Shown here piece after piece: positions 62,395 through 64,000 of a DNA stretch of 64,000 bases. Numbering within the stretch: position 1 is the stretch's first letter; every line of letters begins with the position of its first letter. Below the pieces are notes generated by a model. It saw only the letters and a list, made by a program, of their open reading frames with translations. It was not told the DNA's origin and did no database searches. The stretch lies in the NCBI GenBank assembly GCA_963576725.1, contig OY755240.1, forward strand, positions 97,560,316 through 97,624,315, given 5' to 3'. Origin of the DNA: Azorinus chamasolen. Its lineage: Eukaryota; Mollusca; Bivalvia; Cardiida; Solecurtidae. The position numbers were made by a program, and so were the translations under genes.

Positions 62395-62626
62395 GTTCTA
62401 TTTCATGTAGAAATATGACATTATGAATGTCAGTTAGAGTATTGCTGATAATGGCACGTGAACAGAGGACATTTTGGTCATGACAGAAACTGTAGAATCA
62501 TATCTGTATTATTTCATAAGCAAACAGAGCAGACCCTGATCAGACGGCCCCTACAGGAGCCGTCTGATATGAGTCTACCATGTTTGCAAAGGCCTAGAGA
62601 GGCGTGTTAACGGAGTATAGGGTTAG
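62395..62626 (+). mobile_element. MITE family B
   Basis: TTCTATTTCATGTAGAAATA, body, palindrome GAGCAGACCCTGATCAGACG to CCGTCTGATATGAGTCTACC with apex CCCCTACAGGAGC. Ends GGAGTATAGGGTTAG. Confidence 0.84.
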
Positions 62627-62635
62627 CAACAGTTA

Positions 62636-62755
62636 GCAACAGTTGATTGCTTAATACATACAAGGCAAATGTAATGTACATGTATCAAGCTCCTATATGG
62701 CATTTCTGCATTACTGCAATCCAACATTAAGCTACCACGTGTCTATAAAAGGCAG
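62636..62755 (+). mobile_element. family E core, ends lost
   Basis: AACAGTTGATTGCTTAATAC, AAGCTCCTATATGGCATTTC, then CATTAAGCTACCACGTGTC. Confidence 0.65.
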
Positions 62756-62789
62756 ACATCGGAGAATAATAATATTCACAAAGCGCACA

Positions 62790-62885
62790 ACGACTTCTAC
62801 TCTTTACTATTACGACTTTTACTATTACGACTTTTGCTCTTTACTATTACGACTTTTACTATTACGACTTTTACTATTACGACTT
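62790..62885. repeat. short tandem repeat, TTTACTATTACGACT unit
   Basis: About six 15-16-bp units, two with a GCTCT insertion. It ends at the TTAA of the next B copy. Confidence 0.88.
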
Positions 62886-63118
62886 AACTATTTATACTGT
62901 GAATATTATTTTCTATAATAGCACGTGAACACAAGACTTTTTGGCAATATCAGAAATTGTGGAATCATATCTATATTTTATCTTAAGCAAAAAGAGCAGA
63001 CCCTGATCAGACGGCTCCTATAGGGTCCGTCTGATCTGGGTCTACTCGTAAGGCATGTGATAGCTTTCTACGCATTTGTGAAGATGTAGAGATGCGTATT
63101 TATTGAGTAAATGGTTAA
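62884..63118 (+). mobile_element. MITE family B, full-length
   Basis: TTAA at 62884-62887 and 63115-63118. Palindrome GAGCAGACCCTGATCAGACG to CCGTCTGATCTGGGTCTACT with apex GCTCCTATAGGGTC. The right flank has a small insertion (CATGTGATAGC). Confidence 0.9.
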
Positions 63119-63206
63119 ACCTGCTGATTATTATCTACATATCATTATTGGACTCTTGAATGTTTGTCCCATTCAAACATTCAAGGACATGAAAATCTGG
63201 CATGAA
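63119..63206. other. small hairpin
   Basis: CTTGAATGTTTG and CAAACATTCAAG face each other across 6 bp at 63155-63184. Confidence 0.6.
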
Positions 63207-63434
63207 ATTAGCTAAATTCTGACATAGTATGTTCATTACAGTAGAACATGTCCATGACAATCTGGCATGAAACTATAGCTAAATTCTGACATTAGTATGT
63301 TCATTACTAGCTAAATTCTGACATTAGTATGTTCATTACGAGCTAAATTCTGACATTAGTATGTTCATTACGAGCTAAATTCTGACATTAGTATGTTCAT
63401 TACGAGCTAAATTCTGACATTAGTATGTTCATTA
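63207..63434. repeat. 32-bp tandem repeat beside an E terminus
   Basis: Unit: AGCTAAATTCTGACATTAGT plus ATGTTCATTACG, about 5-6 copies. ACAGTAGAACATGTCC, the E left terminus, occurs at 63239 inside the array and again at its end. Confidence 0.92.
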
Positions 63435-63592
63435 CAGTAGAACATGTCCTAAGCGCTCATTCTTTTTTTAAAATAGGAGTTTTAAAAGCAGGTGGTTGCT
63501 AAATACAAGACAGTACAAAGGAGTTTTCTGCGTTACGTTTGACATGCATTAAGCTACCACCTACCGTACAGACCCGTAATTAGGATGAAGAT
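63435..63592 (+). mobile_element. family E, end class TCTTAAGCG, right end replaced
   Basis: CAGTAGAACATGTCCTAAGC, GCAGGTGGTTGCTAAATAC, then CATTAAGCTACCACCTACC and ACCCGTAATTAGG. It then runs into another E right half. Confidence 0.78.
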
Positions 63593-63703
63593 CGCGCAAA
63601 AAGCTCCTTCGGGAGCTTCCTGCTTGACTTTCACCTTGGACGAAGCAGCCACCTGTCTGAAAGACCGGGCTTCATACTAATTTCGACGTTTCATTGTATT
63701 TAT
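63593..63703 (+). mobile_element. family E, right half
   Basis: AAGCTCCTTCGGGAGCTTCC, TTTCACCTTGGACGAAGCAG, CACCTGTCTGAAAGACCG and a terminus TTTCGACGTTTCATTG. A different end class from the copy it joins. Confidence 0.7.
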
Positions 63704-63719
63704 GTTTACTAACCAGGTC

Positions 63720-63908
63720 TTATAATGTTTTCAAACTCCAGCAAGGTATTTACTTACTTGAGATTCGTTCAAAGTGTTTGAGAACCCGCTGTCAAACAGA
63801 TTGGATCCTGATGAGACGCCGAGTTATACGCCGAGTTACTCGGCGTTTCATCTGGACCAAAACTGTTTGCAAATGGCAGTTATTTCGCGATCGTCTGGGT
63901 AAGGGTTT
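63720..63908 (-). mobile_element. family H with a duplicated apex
   Basis: CTCCAGCAAGGTATTTACTT, CAAACAGATTGGATCCTGAT. ACGCCGAGTTATACGCCGAG shows 11 bp of the arm repeated before CTCGGCGTTTCATC. Ends TAAGGGTTTTGTAA. Confidence 0.78.
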
Positions 63909-63958
63909 TGTAACCACCTGATTTTTAAGATTCTTACATTCAATCAATAAATAATCGC

Positions 63959-64000
63959 TTAAAGAGGAAGTCCCTACAATGATCGCATATTTTCAATAAT
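63959..64000 (+). mobile_element. family F, cut by the window edge
   Basis: TTAA at 63959-63962, then AGAGGAAGTCCCTACAATGA, identical in order to the starts at 6723 and 43655. Confidence 0.85.

Overview
This window looks like intergenic animal DNA, most likely from a marine invertebrate; a bivalve mollusc is my best guess, but nothing in the sequence proves it. It is AT-rich by eye, has no bacterial gene layout, no rRNA and no recognisable protein-coding exon. The longest open frames all lie in tandem arrays or hairpin repeats. What fills the window is short non-autonomous DNA transposons (MITEs), about 25 tandem arrays and two copies of a tRNA-derived SINE. I see no transposase or reverse transcriptase.

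Two groups of MITE interleave. Group 1 has TTAA target duplications and ends starting mostly CCC (piggyBac-like by rule). The families, named here: A (CCCTTTCGCTGCC ends), B (CCCTTTACTCCAT, about 42 copies), C (CCCATTCCCTCATA, 10 copies), D (CCCTTCGCTTGCT, 4 near-identical copies), F (AGAGGAAGTCCCTA), G (CCCTTTCCCTGTTC), H (weak ends, GGATCC-rich hairpin) and I (short, CCCgTACAGTGCGG ends). Group 2, family E, has TA target duplications and CAGT ends (pogo/Tigger-like by rule). It has one constant ~90-bp hairpin core and about nine different terminal sequences. Nearly all families carry a long, almost perfect central palindrome. In this annotation a '+' B copy reads TTAACC..TTTACTCCATGAATATTCATG first, with its hairpin near the right end.

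Layout: 0-11 kb, scattered B, G, A, H, C, F and E copies; 11.2-13.9 kb, a long field of related AT-rich arrays; 14-26 kb, dense B and E with nested insertions; 26-29 kb, several arrays grown from MITE pieces; 29-36 kb, the first SINE, an inverted pair of minisatellites, a D copy and A nested in B; 36-41 kb, C nested in B and several arrays; 41-49 kb, D, F and E in B beside B in E; 49-57 kb, H, C, D, G, A in B and the second SINE; 57.4-60.3 kb, two large arrays (17-bp and 39-bp units); 60.3-64 kb, more B, E, G and H, and a cut F copy at the edge.

The most unusual signals are: (1) one apex motif, GCTCC-N-GGAGC, at the tip of hairpins from both the TTAA and TA groups; (2) a conserved A.A or T.T mismatch at the same place in the hairpin arms of families A, B, D and H; (3) one E core joined to many different ends; (4) at least seven tandem arrays visibly grown from a MITE arm, end or junction; (5) E inserted in B and B inserted in E within the same window.
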